In this document: positions 32,812-41,612 of the stretch, in pieces
Layout: each line of letters begins with the position of its first letter
How positions within the stretch are numbered: the first letter of the stretch is position 1
From: Streptomyces seoulensis
GTDB lineage: Bacteria; Actinomycetota; Actinomycetes; Streptomycetales; Streptomycetaceae
Direction of reading: 5' to 3'
Length of the DNA stretch: 64,000 bases
Assembly (NCBI RefSeq): GCF_004328625.1
Contig: NZ_CP032229.1
Span: 5,766,001-5,830,000 of the forward strand
Notes under the pieces: generated by a model
Database searches by the model: none
The model's input: only the letters and a program-made list of their open reading frames with translations
Told to the model about the DNA's origin: nothing
Position numbers and translations under genes: made by a program

Positions 32812-33625
32812 CCACCGAGGCCAGGAAGTCGCCGATCAACGCCGTGAGCGCGACAGGCTGTTCGAGCGTGCTGCTGTGCCCCGACCCCGGCACCACCTCC
32901 AGCCGCGCCCCTTCGACGGCGGCCGCGATGCGCTCGGCCTCGGCCGGGGGAGTGGCCAGGTCGTCGGCGCCGACGGCCACCAGCGTGGGTACGGTGATCC
33001 GACTCAACTCGGCTTGCACCGGCGTGCGTTCGATGACCCCGAGGACGGCCTTGCGTATCCCGGCCCGCTCGCAGCGCCGCAGGCGGCGTACCCACTCGTC
33101 GATGACCGGCCCGCTCGCCGGGTCCGCCAGGAAGCCGGGGCCGAACATCGCCGCCTTCACCCTCCCCAGGACCGGCCCGACCCCGGTGAACCGGTAGACG
33201 CGGGCCAGCAGCCGGTACTCGGCCGCCTTGTCCGACGGCTCGCCGTCCGCGCTGGTGTCCAACAGCGTGAGCGAGCGCACCAGTTCACCGTGCCGGGCCG
33301 CGATGCGCTGACCGACGAAGCCGCCCATGGACAGCCCGACCCAGTGCACGGGCCCGAGGTTCAGGTGCCCGATCAGCGCGACGGCGTCGGCGGTCAGGGT
33401 GTCCATGTCGTACCCGGACGCCGTCGCCGGGGTGTCGCCCTGGCCGCGCCAGTCCACGGTCACACAGCGATACCGCTCCCGGAGCGCCTCGACCTGCGGA
33501 TGGAACATCCAGCCGCTGAACAGCAGCCCGTGCCCGAAGACGACAGCCGGCGCGTCCGGCCTGCCCGGAGGCGCACCGGTGTCGGTGTACGCGATCGCTG
33601 CGCCATTGACCTCGGCAGTGGGCAC
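32798..33625 (-). CDS. Alpha/beta-fold hydrolase
   Basis: Hydrolase of 275 residues. The oxyanion loop GHGLLFSGW, the nucleophile elbow GLSMGG, the acidic residue in VAVGADDLATP and the catalytic His in GSGHSS form a complete triad. The overall pattern is closest to 3-oxoadipate enol-lactonase or non-haem peroxidase-like enzymes. I chose the GTG at 33625, which has AAGGAG upstream and begins directly at the family N-terminus (PTAEVNGAAIAYTDTG). It forms an operon with the acetyltransferase gene. The substrate cannot be told. Confidence 0.88.
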   Translation of the reverse strand: MPTAEVNGAAIAYTDTGAPPGRPDAPAVVFGHGLLFSGWMFHPQVEALRERYRCVTVDWRGQGDTPATASGYDMDTLTADAVALIGHLNLGPVHWVGLSMGGFVGQRIAARHGELVRSLTLLDTSADGEPSDKAAEYRLLARVYRFTGVGPVLGRVKAAMFGPGFLADPASGPVIDEWVRRLRRCERAGIRKAVLGVIERTPVQAELSRITVPTLVAVGADDLATPPAEAERIAAAVEGARLEVVPGSGHSSTLEQPVALTALIGDFLASVDVRR

Positions 33626-33927
33626 GTGCGGCTCCTTCGCTCCAACAGGCGCCTGGGGAGACGCCCACGGTGGGAGCCGAGCATAGGGATCTACGGAGCC
33701 AATGGCACGGCGGCTTGCGCGAGTTGGATCTACTTCACCGCGTCGGCGCGCGCCGGAGCTGACGGCACTCACGCCAGCACGGTCCCACGAGGAGGGGGCC
33801 GGGGGAGGGGTCCGCGCAACAGGCGTCGGACCGCGGGGGGCTGCGGTCCGTACGGGGGGTGTGCGGTGAGCGGTCGTACGCGCGGAGCCGTGGTCGGGGT
33901 CCGGCTGCTGGTCCTTCCTGGACCGAC
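33626..33927. other. Intergenic stretch without a recognised feature
   Basis: About 300 bases between the divergent hydrolase gene and a small membrane-protein gene. It contains a comparatively AT-rich patch around 33680-33735, where the hydrolase promoter may lie, and a G-rich run near 33790-33860. I see no gene, RNA or clear repeat. Confidence 0.4.
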
Positions 33928-34194
33928 ATGGCGGCGGCCTGCGACTGGGTCGCCGGGCAGACCGTCGTCGTGTGCATGGGGCTGGGGCTCGGCTGGGAGT
34001 GGTGGCTCGCACGGGCCGCCGGGATGAAGTGGTCCCAGGTCAGGAACTTCCGCCGGCTGTCGTCCGGCACGGTCCCGGCCGGCACCGCCCTCGTTGCCGC
34101 CGCCACCGCCTTCGCCACCACGGTCGCGGGTACGTGGGCCCAACCGGCTCCGGAGCCGCCGCCCCGGCCCGCGACAGCGGTGTCGGCCAAGTGA
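33928..34194 (+). CDS. Small hypothetical membrane protein
   Basis: Predicted protein of 88 residues with two hydrophobic stretches (QTVVVCMGLGLGWEWWLA and GTALVAAATAFATTVAGTW) separated by a basic loop, and a Pro-rich tail. I do not recognise the family. The frame could start further upstream at 33859, but the ATG at 33928 sits just before the hydrophobic region. The ribosome site is weak, so the gene is plausible rather than certain. Confidence 0.45.
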   Translation: MAAACDWVAGQTVVVCMGLGLGWEWWLARAAGMKWSQVRNFRRLSSGTVPAGTALVAAATAFATTVAGTWAQPAPEPPPRPATAVSAK

Positions 34195-34314
34195 CACCGG
34201 CTCGACAGCGGCCCGGGTAAGCACGGGCCCGGCCGGGCATCCATCGCCTGACGGGCGGCCGGTGGAGCGGGTGGGTGCCGGGCGCGTGGGAGTGACGGCG
34301 GTGAGGGCGGTGCC

Positions 34315-35661
34315 ATGGAGCGGGAGCGCGGGGAGCGGGTGAGCGAGGGGCGGCGGCCGTCGGTGCGGGCGCTGGTCGCCGGGTCGGTGGGCAACTTCAT
34401 CGAGTGGTACGAGTTCGGGGTCTACGGCTACTTCGCCACGGTGATCGCGGAGCGCTTCTTCACCCCGGCCGGGGGAGGAACGGTCGAGGGGCTGGTCAAG
34501 ACGTACGCCTCCTTCGCGCTGGCGTTCTTCTTCCGCCCGGTCGGCGCGGCCCTGTTCGGGCGGCTCGGGGACCGCGTCGGCCGGCGGCCGGTGCTGATCC
34601 TGGTGATCTCTCTGATGACGGTGACGACCGCGCTGATCGGCGCGCTGCCGACCTACGCCACTGCCGGCGTCCTGGCGCCCTGGCTGCTCACTCTGCTCCG
34701 GGTGCTCCAAGGGCTGTCCGCCGGAGGGGAGTTCGGGGGCGCCGTGGCGGTGCTGACCGAGTTCGCGCCGCCGGGCAGGCGGGGACTGTACGGCGCGTGG
34801 CAGTCGTTCACCGTGGCGCTCGGGCTGCTGGGCGGAGCGGGGGTCGCGGCGGTGCTGGCGAGCCTGCTGAGCGCGGCCCAACTGAGCGCCTGGGGCTGGC
34901 GGTTGCCGTTCCTGCTGGCGCTGCCGATGGGGCTGGGCGCGCTGTGGCTGCGGTTGCGGCTGGACGAGACGCCGACCTTCCGGGAACAGGAGCCCGCCGA
35001 ATTGCTGCCCGCCCGGCAGGTGGCGTGGGCGATCGCGCTGGGCGCCGGACGGGTGATGGGCTGGGCGGCGGCCGGGTACGCCTTCCTGGTCGTGCTGCCC
35101 TCGTACCTCCAGACGGCCCTGCACGCCACCTTCCGCGAGGCGCTCACCGCGACCGTGCTGGCCAACCTCGGCTTCGCCGCCACGATCATCCCGGCCGGCC
35201 TGCTGAGCGACCGGATCGGACGGCGGCCGGTGATGCTGACGGGGGCGGGGCTGGTGGTGGTGCTGGCGGTACCGCTGCTCAACCTCTTGCAGAGCGAGGG
35301 TACTTCGACGCCGGTCAAGGGGCTGGCCGTACTGCTCGCCGGAGCGGTCGTGGGCCTGATGGCCGGGCCGGGTCCCGCGCTGCTCGCCGAGATGTTCCCC
35401 ACGCGGGTGCGCTGCACGGGACTCGGACTCGCCTACGCCCTGTCCAATGCCGTGTTCTCGGGCTGCGCCGGGCTCATCATCACGGAGGCCGTGAAGCGGA
35501 CCGGGAACGTGGACGTACCCGCCTACTACGCGGCGGCGGCCTGCGCGGTGAGCATGCTCGCCCTCTTCAAGAACACCGTTTTCGACGGCACGACGGTAAA
35601 GGCGGGTGGCACGGATGCTGGTGATCGGCCTGATGTCGGGAACGTCGTACGACGGCATTGA
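34315..35661 (+). CDS. MFS transporter, metabolite:H+ symporter (MHS) family
   Basis: Twelve-helix transporter of 448 residues. The EWYEFGVYGYFA opening, the RPVGAALFGRLGDRVGRRPVL loop between helices 2 and 3, and the RVLQGLSAGGEFGGA segment are hallmarks of MHS proteins such as ProP and shikimate or citrate symporters. It probably imports a small polar or anionic solute with protons. The ATG at 34315 has GAGGG upstream; a GTG at 34339 is an alternative. Its 3' end overlaps the AnmK gene by 56 bases, which suggests one operon and possibly a cell-wall sugar or related solute as substrate. Confidence 0.9.
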   Translation: MERERGERVSEGRRPSVRALVAGSVGNFIEWYEFGVYGYFATVIAERFFTPAGGGTVEGLVKTYASFALAFFFRPVGAALFGRLGDRVGRRPVLILVISLMTVTTALIGALPTYATAGVLAPWLLTLLRVLQGLSAGGEFGGAVAVLTEFAPPGRRGLYGAWQSFTVALGLLGGAGVAAVLASLLSAAQLSAWGWRLPFLLALPMGLGALWLRLRLDETPTFREQEPAELLPARQVAWAIALGAGRVMGWAAAGYAFLVVLPSYLQTALHATFREALTATVLANLGFAATIIPAGLLSDRIGRRPVMLTGAGLVVVLAVPLLNLLQSEGTSTPVKGLAVLLAGAVVGLMAGPGPALLAEMFPTRVRCTGLGLAYALSNAVFSGCAGLIITEAVKRTGNVDVPAYYAAAACAVSMLALFKNTVFDGTTVKAGGTDAGDRPDVGNVVRRH

Positions 35662-36772
35662 CGCGGCGGCGGCCGAGCTGCGCCTCGCGGGGGACACGCT
35701 CCGCCTGAAGCCGCTCGGGATGGTGAGCGAGCCGTACGATCCCGGGCTACGGGACCTGCTCGCCGGTGCGCTGCCCCCGGCGGCGGTCCCGCTGGCGGAC
35801 GTGTGCCGGCTCGACACCCGGATCGGGCAGGCGTTCGCGGCGACGGCCGCGCGGGCCGACGCCGAACTGTGCGGTGGGGCAGCGGAGTTGATCGCCTCGC
35901 ACGGGCAGACCGTCTACCACTGGGTGGACGGCGACCGCGTGCACGGCACCCTGCAGCTCGGCCAGCCCGCCTGGATCGCCGAGGCGACCGGTCTGCCCGT
36001 GGTCGCCGACTTCCGGCCCCGTGACGTGGCCGCGGGCGGCCAGGGCGCGCCGCTGGTCAGCCTCGTGGATCTGCTGTGGCTGCGGGGCAGGCCGGGCACG
36101 CCGGTCGCGCTGAACATCGGCGGCATCGCCAACCTCACCGCGCCGGACGGGACGGCCTTCGACACCGGCCCGGGGTGCGCCCTGGTGGACGCGGCGGCGC
36201 GGGAGTTCAGCGGGGGCAGGCTGGCGTACGACGCCGACGGCGCGCTGGCCGCCCGGGGACGGGTCCACGGCCCGCTGCTGGAACGGCTGTCGGCCGACCC
36301 GTACTACGCGCGCCCGGCCCCCAAGACGACGGGCAAGGAGCTGTTCCACCCCGGCTACCTACGGGCGACGGCTGCCCAGCCGATGGCCGGCCTCTCCGCC
36401 GAGGACACCCTCGCCACCCTCACCGAGCTGACGGCCCGCACGATCGCGGACGCCGTACGGTCGGTCGTCGCCACCGAGGTCATCGCCTCCGGCGGCGGCA
36501 CCCGCAACCCCGCGCTGATGCGCGCCCTCGCCGCCGCGCTCCCCGGCGTCCCGGTACGCGTCTCCGACGACCTGGGCCTTCCCTCGGCCGCCAAGGAGGC
36601 GTACGCCTTCGCCGTCCTGGGCTTCCTCACCCTGCACGGCCTCGCCGGAACCGACCCCGCGAGTACGGGCGCCCGCCACCCGAGCATCCTCGGCTCGCTC
36701 ACCCCCGGCCGCGACGGACTCAGATTGCCCGCGCGGCCGGAACAGACGCCCGTACGGCTGGAGTTGGAGTAA
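35606..36772 (+). CDS. anmK: Anhydro-N-acetylmuramic acid kinase
   Basis: Kinase of 388 residues that opens and phosphorylates 1,6-anhydro-MurNAc to MurNAc-6-phosphate during peptidoglycan recycling. The N-terminal GLMSGTSYDGID phosphate-binding motif, ASHGQTVYH, NIGGIANLT, DTGPGCALVDAAA and the C-terminal SGGGTRNPALM and PSAAKEAYAFAVLG are all present, and the length is normal for the family. I take the GTG at 35606 (AAAGG upstream); an ATG at 35615 is equally possible. It starts inside the MHS transporter gene, so it is probably translationally coupled. It converges with the ene-reductase gene 12 bases away. Confidence 0.95.
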   Translation: MARMLVIGLMSGTSYDGIDAAAAELRLAGDTLRLKPLGMVSEPYDPGLRDLLAGALPPAAVPLADVCRLDTRIGQAFAATAARADAELCGGAAELIASHGQTVYHWVDGDRVHGTLQLGQPAWIAEATGLPVVADFRPRDVAAGGQGAPLVSLVDLLWLRGRPGTPVALNIGGIANLTAPDGTAFDTGPGCALVDAAAREFSGGRLAYDADGALAARGRVHGPLLERLSADPYYARPAPKTTGKELFHPGYLRATAAQPMAGLSAEDTLATLTELTARTIADAVRSVVATEVIASGGGTRNPALMRALAAALPGVPVRVSDDLGLPSAAKEAYAFAVLGFLTLHGLAGTDPASTGARHPSILGSLTPGRDGLRLPARPEQTPVRLELE

Positions 36773-36784
36773 CCCGGCGCCCGG

Positions 36785-37888
36785 TCAGAGCGCCCGGTGG
36801 TAAGGCTGCGCGACGTACGGCTCGGCGCCGAGTTCGCGGGCCGCGTGCAGCGCGAAGTAGGGGTCACGGAGCAGCTCACGGCCGAGCAGGACGGCATCGG
36901 CCTGGCCGTCGGCGACGATCTTCTCGGCCTGGCGCGCCTCCGTGATGAGCCCCACCGCGGCGACCGGCAGCCCGGTCTCCCGGCGCACCCGCTCGGCGAA
37001 GGGCACCTGGTAACCGGGGCCGGTCTCGATGCGGGCGTCGGGCGCGATGCCGCCGGAGGACACGTCGATCAGGTCGACGCCCCGGTGACCGAGGTCGGCC
37101 GCGAGCCGGACCGTGTCGTCCACGGTCCAGCCCGTACGCTCGTCGCTCTCGTCCTCGGTGAGCCAGTCGGTGGCCGACATCCGGAAGAACAGGGGGAGTT
37201 CGTCGGGCCACACCGCGCGGACCGCCTCCGCGACCCGCAGCGCGAACCGGGCACGCCCCTCGTAGGAACCGCCGTAGGCGTCGGTGCGGTGGTTGGAGTA
37301 CGGGGAGAGGAACTGGTGGACGAGGTAGCCGTGGGCGCCGTGGATCTCGGCGACCTCGAAGCCCGCGGCGAGCGCCCGCCGGGCGGTGGCGGCGAACTCC
37401 TCCACGATCGCGTCGATCTCGGCGATGGTCAGCTCGGCGGGGGTGGTGTACCCGTCGGCGAAGGGGAGCGCGCTGGCGGAGACGGGCTGCCAGCCGTAAC
37501 CCTCACCGGGGGCGATCGGGGCGCCCCGGTCCACCCACGTCCGCTCGGTGGACGCCTTGCGCCCGGCGTGTGCGATCTGGATGCCGGGGACGGTGCCCTG
37601 GGACTTGAGGAAACGGGTGATGCGCGCGAACGCGGCCTGCTGGGTGTCGTTCCACAGCCCCAGGTCGTAGGGGCTGATCCGGCCCTCCGGGCTGACGGCG
37701 GTGGCCTCGGTGAGGATCAGGCCGGTGCCGCCCGTCGCGCGTGCCGCGAGGTGCTGGAAGTGCCAGTCGTTCGGCGCGCCGGTCTCGGGGCCCTCGGGCG
37801 CGGCGGAGTACTGGCACATCGGCGCCATCCACAGGCGGTTGCGCACGGTCAGCGAACGGAGGGACAGCGGTTCGAACAGGACGCTCAC
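36785..37888 (-). CDS. Old-yellow-enzyme family NADH:flavin oxidoreductase (YqjM type)
   Basis: FMN-dependent ene-reductase of 367 residues. MAPMCQYSA places a Cys at residue 25, the redox-tuning Cys of the thermophilic-like YqjM class. The substrate-binding histidines lie in EIHGAHGYLVHQFLSPYSNHRTD, with the FMN-binding SSGG and LLGRELLRDPYF segments further on. These enzymes reduce activated C=C bonds with NADPH. The start has a normal upstream region, and the gene stands alone, 140 bases from the SPL-like gene stop. Confidence 0.93.
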   Translation of the reverse strand: MSVLFEPLSLRSLTVRNRLWMAPMCQYSAAPEGPETGAPNDWHFQHLAARATGGTGLILTEATAVSPEGRISPYDLGLWNDTQQAAFARITRFLKSQGTVPGIQIAHAGRKASTERTWVDRGAPIAPGEGYGWQPVSASALPFADGYTTPAELTIAEIDAIVEEFAATARRALAAGFEVAEIHGAHGYLVHQFLSPYSNHRTDAYGGSYEGRARFALRVAEAVRAVWPDELPLFFRMSATDWLTEDESDERTGWTVDDTVRLAADLGHRGVDLIDVSSGGIAPDARIETGPGYQVPFAERVRRETGLPVAAVGLITEARQAEKIVADGQADAVLLGRELLRDPYFALHAARELGAEPYVAQPYHRAL

Positions 37889-38027
37889 GTGGGGCTCCCC
37901 GGGGTCGTGGGTCAGCAGGTCGGCCCACCGTGCCGACGGCGGGCCGACCGGGGTAACAACATGCAGGGGCCATGGATTCCCCGGCCTGCTTGCCCTTCGT
38001 CCGCGGGCCCGCGCCGACGCTCGCCGC

Positions 38028-39197
38028 TCAGAACGCGTACCGCACCCGCAGCCAGGGCGCGTGCGCCGCGACCAGCTCGGTCAGCCGCCGCACGCCCTCG
38101 CGTTTGACGTCGTTGCGGTACCGCACGTTCAGCGCGCCGTTCTCCGAGCGTTTGGCCTGCTGGATCTCCGGGCGCCACAGCACGTCCTCGGCACGCGGGT
38201 GCCAGCGCAGGTTGACGTCGTGGAGCTGGCGGTTGTGCGTCAGCATGATGACCTCGGCCGCCGCCTGCGCCTTCACCCGCGCGGGCAGTACGTCGTCGAG
38301 GTGGCGCAGCAGCTCCGCCCAGTCCTCCTCCCAGCCGGGGCGCAGCACGACGGGGGAGAGGTTGAAGTGCACCTCGTAGCCCGCGTCCAGGAAGTCCCCG
38401 GCGGCGGCGATCCGTTCGGCCACCGGGCTGGTCCGCACGTCCAGCAGCCGGGAGTCGCCGGGCGGCATGAGGGAGAAACGGATGCGGGTCGAGCCGCGCG
38501 GGTCCAGGTCGAGCAGGTCCCGGTTGACGTACTTGGTGGCGAAGGACGCCATCGCGGCGGGCCACCGGCGGAAGGCCGCGATCAGGTCGGCGGTGTTGTC
38601 GCTGATCAGCGCGTCCACCGAGCAGTCGCCGTTCTCCCCCGTGTCGTACACCCACCGCTCCTCGTCGCACTGCGTGGGCTCCTGCTTCGGGCCGAGGGCG
38701 GTGATGTGCTTCTCCAGGGCGTCGACCACGTCCCCGATGTTGGTGAAGACGGTGATCGGGTTGGCGTATCCCTTGCGGCGCGGGACGTAGCAGTACGCGC
38801 AGGACATCGCGCAGCCGTTGGAGGCGCCGGGGGCGATCCAGTCCGCCGAGCGTCCGTTGGGCCGTACGGTCAGTGACTTGCGTACGCCGAGGACGAGCGT
38901 CTGCCGCTTGACCCGCACCCAGCGGTCGGCGTTTCCCTCGTTGCCGTGCAGGTGGGGGATGTTCCAGTGCGAGCCGACCTCCAGCACGCGCGCCGCGGGG
39001 AAGCGGCCGATGACCTGCCGGCCGCGCGGGGAGAGGGCGGCGGCGGGCTCGGCGTAGATCTCCCGCACGTCGAGCAGCCGGGACACCTGGTCGGGGGTTT
39101 CGCCCGGCTCCGGTCCCTCGGTGTGGCCCTCGGCGCCCAGCAGCTCGGTCAGCCCGAAGAGGGCGTCGGGGTCGCCTGAGGCGGGGGAGGGGGACAC
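38028..39197 (-). CDS. Spore photoproduct lyase-like radical SAM protein
   Basis: Protein of 389 residues. SNGCAMSCAYCYVPR contains the CxxxCxxC cluster that binds the [4Fe-4S] of radical SAM enzymes. Later segments (TKYVNRDLLDLDP, IRFSLMPPGDSRLLDVRTSPV, YEVHFNLSPVVL) match the SPL family, which repairs thymine dimers in spores; actinobacterial members of unknown substrate are common. It lacks any fused domain. The GTG at 39197 has a GGAG site at proper spacing. A role in spore DNA repair is possible in a sporulating actinomycete but is not shown by the sequence. Confidence 0.85.
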   Translation of the reverse strand: MSPSPASGDPDALFGLTELLGAEGHTEGPEPGETPDQVSRLLDVREIYAEPAAALSPRGRQVIGRFPAARVLEVGSHWNIPHLHGNEGNADRWVRVKRQTLVLGVRKSLTVRPNGRSADWIAPGASNGCAMSCAYCYVPRRKGYANPITVFTNIGDVVDALEKHITALGPKQEPTQCDEERWVYDTGENGDCSVDALISDNTADLIAAFRRWPAAMASFATKYVNRDLLDLDPRGSTRIRFSLMPPGDSRLLDVRTSPVAERIAAAGDFLDAGYEVHFNLSPVVLRPGWEEDWAELLRHLDDVLPARVKAQAAAEVIMLTHNRQLHDVNLRWHPRAEDVLWRPEIQQAKRSENGALNVRYRNDVKREGVRRLTELVAAHAPWLRVRYAF

Positions 39198-39303
39198 GGC
39201 GGCTCCAGCGGTACGGGGTGTGCGGGGGTGAGGAGTGACGGCACGGCCCTCTCCCGGCGCCCCACCCCTGATGCTGCTGTCCGCCTGCCCGCGCGGGCGT
39301 GGG

Positions 39304-39789
39304 TCAGCAGTCGGTGGTGGCGCCGAGGGAGTCGTCGCGCTGGGTGGTCTGGGCGACGCGGGTCAGGAGGCGGCGGAGCTGGCCCGCGTCGTTCTCGTCG
39401 AGGTCGGCCAGGAGGCGGGCCTCGGCGGTGGAGAGCTGACGGCGGCTGCGCTCCAGCTCCGCCCGGCCCTCCTCGGTTATGAGGACCTGCCGGGCGCGGC
39501 GGTCACGGGGGTCGGGGCGACGGGTGATCAGCCCGCGCTTCTCGAGGTCGTCCAGCAGATACGTCATCACCGTGCGGTCCAGGCTGACCTGCTGGGCCAG
39601 GGCGAGCTGGGACGGCGGCTCGCCCGTCGCCAGCGCGACCAGCACCAGATAGCCGCGCGGGCCTCCGGGCAGGTCGGCGACCGAGCTGGTGGCGATCCTG
39701 CGGAACGCCGAGGAGACCTGGCGGATGGCCCAGCCCAGGTCGGTCTCGAGCCCCGAGTCGTCGGTGGCGGCGGTGTCTGAAGCGGTCAC
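39304..39789 (-). CDS. MarR-family transcriptional regulator
   Basis: Winged-helix regulator of 161 residues. LALAQQVSLDRTVMTYLLDDLEKRGLITRRPDPRDRRARQVLIT is the helix-turn-helix and wing of MarR proteins. I chose the GTG at 39789, which is preceded by a -10-like TACATT 7-12 bases upstream, suggesting a leaderless transcript. It is divergent from a short-chain dehydrogenase gene with 152 bases between them, the usual layout of a MarR repressor and its target. Ligand unknown; MarR proteins often sense phenolic compounds. Confidence 0.92.
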   Translation of the reverse strand: MTASDTAATDDSGLETDLGWAIRQVSSAFRRIATSSVADLPGGPRGYLVLVALATGEPPSQLALAQQVSLDRTVMTYLLDDLEKRGLITRRPDPRDRRARQVLITEEGRAELERSRRQLSTAEARLLADLDENDAGQLRRLLTRVAQTTQRDDSLGATTDC

Positions 39790-39837
39790 CGGACCAATGT
39801 AGCGCAAATTCCTGCGAGTGGGCAGATAGTCTTGCGG

Positions 39838-39850
39838 ACAGAACATCTGT
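39838..39850. promoter_or_regulatory. Inverted repeat in the marR-SDR intergenic region
   Basis: ACAGA-ACA-TCTGT is a perfect 5-3-5 dyad between the divergent marR and dehydrogenase genes, in an AT-rich stretch just before a -10-like CATAGT. It is a reasonable MarR operator candidate by position and symmetry only. Confidence 0.4.
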
Positions 39851-39941
39851 GGTGCATAGTTTTTCGTGAGGCTCCGGCGACGGGACCCGAGTCCGACCGA
39901 TCGACCGACGACTTGCGCAGAGCAGGAATGAGAACCGCGCC

Positions 39942-40685
39942 ATGACGAACGACAGCAACGACCTGCAAGGCAGCACCGCCCTGGTCACCGGCGCCACCTC
40001 CGGCATCGGCCGAGCCGTGGCGGAGAGCCTGGCCGCCCGGGGCGCGAAGGTGGTCCTGCACGGCCGGGACCATGCCCGGGGCGAAGCCCTGGCGCGGGAC
40101 ACAGGGTCCGCCCGCTTCATCGCGGCGGACCTCACCGACGCCGAGGAGGTCCTCCGCCTGGCGGCCGAGGCGGGCGAGGTCGACATCCTCGTCAACAGCG
40201 CGGGCGTCTACGACTTCGCGCCCACCGCGGCGACCGACGCCGCCGCCTTCGACCGGCACATCGCGGTGAACACCCGCGCCCCCTTCCTCCTGGTCGGCGC
40301 GCTCGCTCCCGCGATGGCGCGGCGCGGTCACGGCTCGATCGTCACGATCGGCTCCAGCGCCGCCCGCCTGCCCGCCCCCATCGGCGCCGCCTACGGCGCG
40401 TCCAAGGCCGGCGTCGAAATCCTCACCCGCTACTGGGCCACCGAGTACGGCCCGCACGGAGTCCGTGTCAACACGGTCTCCCCGGGACCCGTCCGCACCG
40501 AGGGGGTCGCCGCGATATTCGGCGACGACACCGCCGTCCTGGACCAGGTCAACGCCCGTGGCCGGGCGGGCGAGCCGAGCGAGATCGCCGGGATAGTCAA
40601 CTTCCTGGTCTCCCCGGCGAGCAGCTACATGAACGGCGCGATCCTGTACGCGGACGGAGGGGAACGCAGCACCCTGCCGGGCTGA
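39942..40685 (+). CDS. Short-chain dehydrogenase/reductase (classical SDR)
   Basis: NAD(P)-dependent oxidoreductase of 247 residues. The cofactor motif TGATSGIGRA, the LVNSAGVYDF strand, the catalytic Ser in IGSSAARL and Tyr/Lys in AAYGASKAGVE, and the PGPVRTEG loop are complete. An Arg after the second strand (HGRDHARG) suggests NADP preference. AGGAATGAG precedes the ATG. It is divergent from the MarR gene and probably its target. Substrate unknown. Confidence 0.93.
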   Translation: MTNDSNDLQGSTALVTGATSGIGRAVAESLAARGAKVVLHGRDHARGEALARDTGSARFIAADLTDAEEVLRLAAEAGEVDILVNSAGVYDFAPTAATDAAAFDRHIAVNTRAPFLLVGALAPAMARRGHGSIVTIGSSAARLPAPIGAAYGASKAGVEILTRYWATEYGPHGVRVNTVSPGPVRTEGVAAIFGDDTAVLDQVNARGRAGEPSEIAGIVNFLVSPASSYMNGAILYADGGERSTLPG

Positions 40686-40696
40686 CCGGTGGGTTC

Positions 40697-41515
40697 TCAG
40701 GCCGTCGAGACGAGCGCGGCGATGATGCCGTCCCTGGTCCGGGAGGCGAGACGGTTGCTCGTCACCAATGTCAGGGGGACCGAAGGGAGAGATGGAAGAG
40801 AGTCGAGCGCCGTCAGGCCCGGCTCGCTCAGCCGGAGTCGCGGCAGTGCCGTGACGCCCCCGGTGGATTTGACGGCGGAGAGGAGACTGACCAGATCGGC
40901 GCATTCCCGGACCACTGCTCCGCCCGCCGCCGCCTCGGACGCCAGGATGTGGTCCCGGACGGTGCAGGGGGCGGTGAAGGTGACCAGCGCGCCCGTGTCC
41001 GGAGCGCGGTCCGACGGGCCCACCCAGGTGAGGGGCAGCTCGGTGATGTGCCGGGTGCCTTGGCCGAGGTCGCCGATGCCCAGCGCCACGTCCGCCGAGT
41101 GGTCGTGCACGAACTCGCGGACGCGGGCACTGCGGTGGAACCGGAAGCGGACGGGCCGGTCCGGGTGGTCGCGGGAGAGGACGCGGGCGACCGCGCGCAG
41201 CAGCGCCTCGGTGGCGTGCTCGGTGGAGACGACCAGCAGCTCCCCGCTCGCGGGGCCCAGCAGCCGGTGCAGCGCGTCGTCGTGCTCACCGAGCAGCCGG
41301 TACGCCTCCCGCAGGACGTCCTCGCCCCGGGAGGTGAAGGCGATGTTCCGGCCCTGCCGGGTCACCACGGGGAAACCCAGCTCCGTCTCCAGGCGGCGCA
41401 GATGACCGCTGACCCCCGCCTGGGACAGATGCAGGGCCTCGGCGGCCCTCCGGACCCCACCGAAGGAGGCCACGCTGACCAGGCTGCGCAGACAGGTGAT
41501 GTCGAGGGTCGCCAT
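40697..41515 (-). CDS. LysR-family transcriptional regulator
   Basis: Regulator of 272 residues. The N-terminal helix-turn-helix reads SVASFGGVRRAAEALHLSQAGVSGHLRRLE, followed by the LysR substrate-binding domain. It is slightly shorter than the usual 290-310 residues. It converges with the SDR gene (12 bases apart) and is divergent from an EamA exporter, which by the usual LysR logic is its likely target. Confidence 0.92.
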   Translation of the reverse strand: MATLDITCLRSLVSVASFGGVRRAAEALHLSQAGVSGHLRRLETELGFPVVTRQGRNIAFTSRGEDVLREAYRLLGEHDDALHRLLGPASGELLVVSTEHATEALLRAVARVLSRDHPDRPVRFRFHRSARVREFVHDHSADVALGIGDLGQGTRHITELPLTWVGPSDRAPDTGALVTFTAPCTVRDHILASEAAAGGAVVRECADLVSLLSAVKSTGGVTALPRLRLSEPGLTALDSLPSLPSVPLTLVTSNRLASRTRDGIIAALVSTA

Positions 41516-41612
41516 GCCTCATTGTCACCGGTGGGCCACGTACGAAGGGAGGACCGTTCACGAATCACGATCGGTCACGCACGGCGTCCCGCGCCGGTGC
41601 TGAGGTCGGAGC

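Noticed and set aside
33769..35817. 682-residue minus-strand frame opposite the MHS transporter
   Set aside because: Low-complexity Gln/Arg/Gly sequence with no motif; the plus strand encodes a complete transporter.
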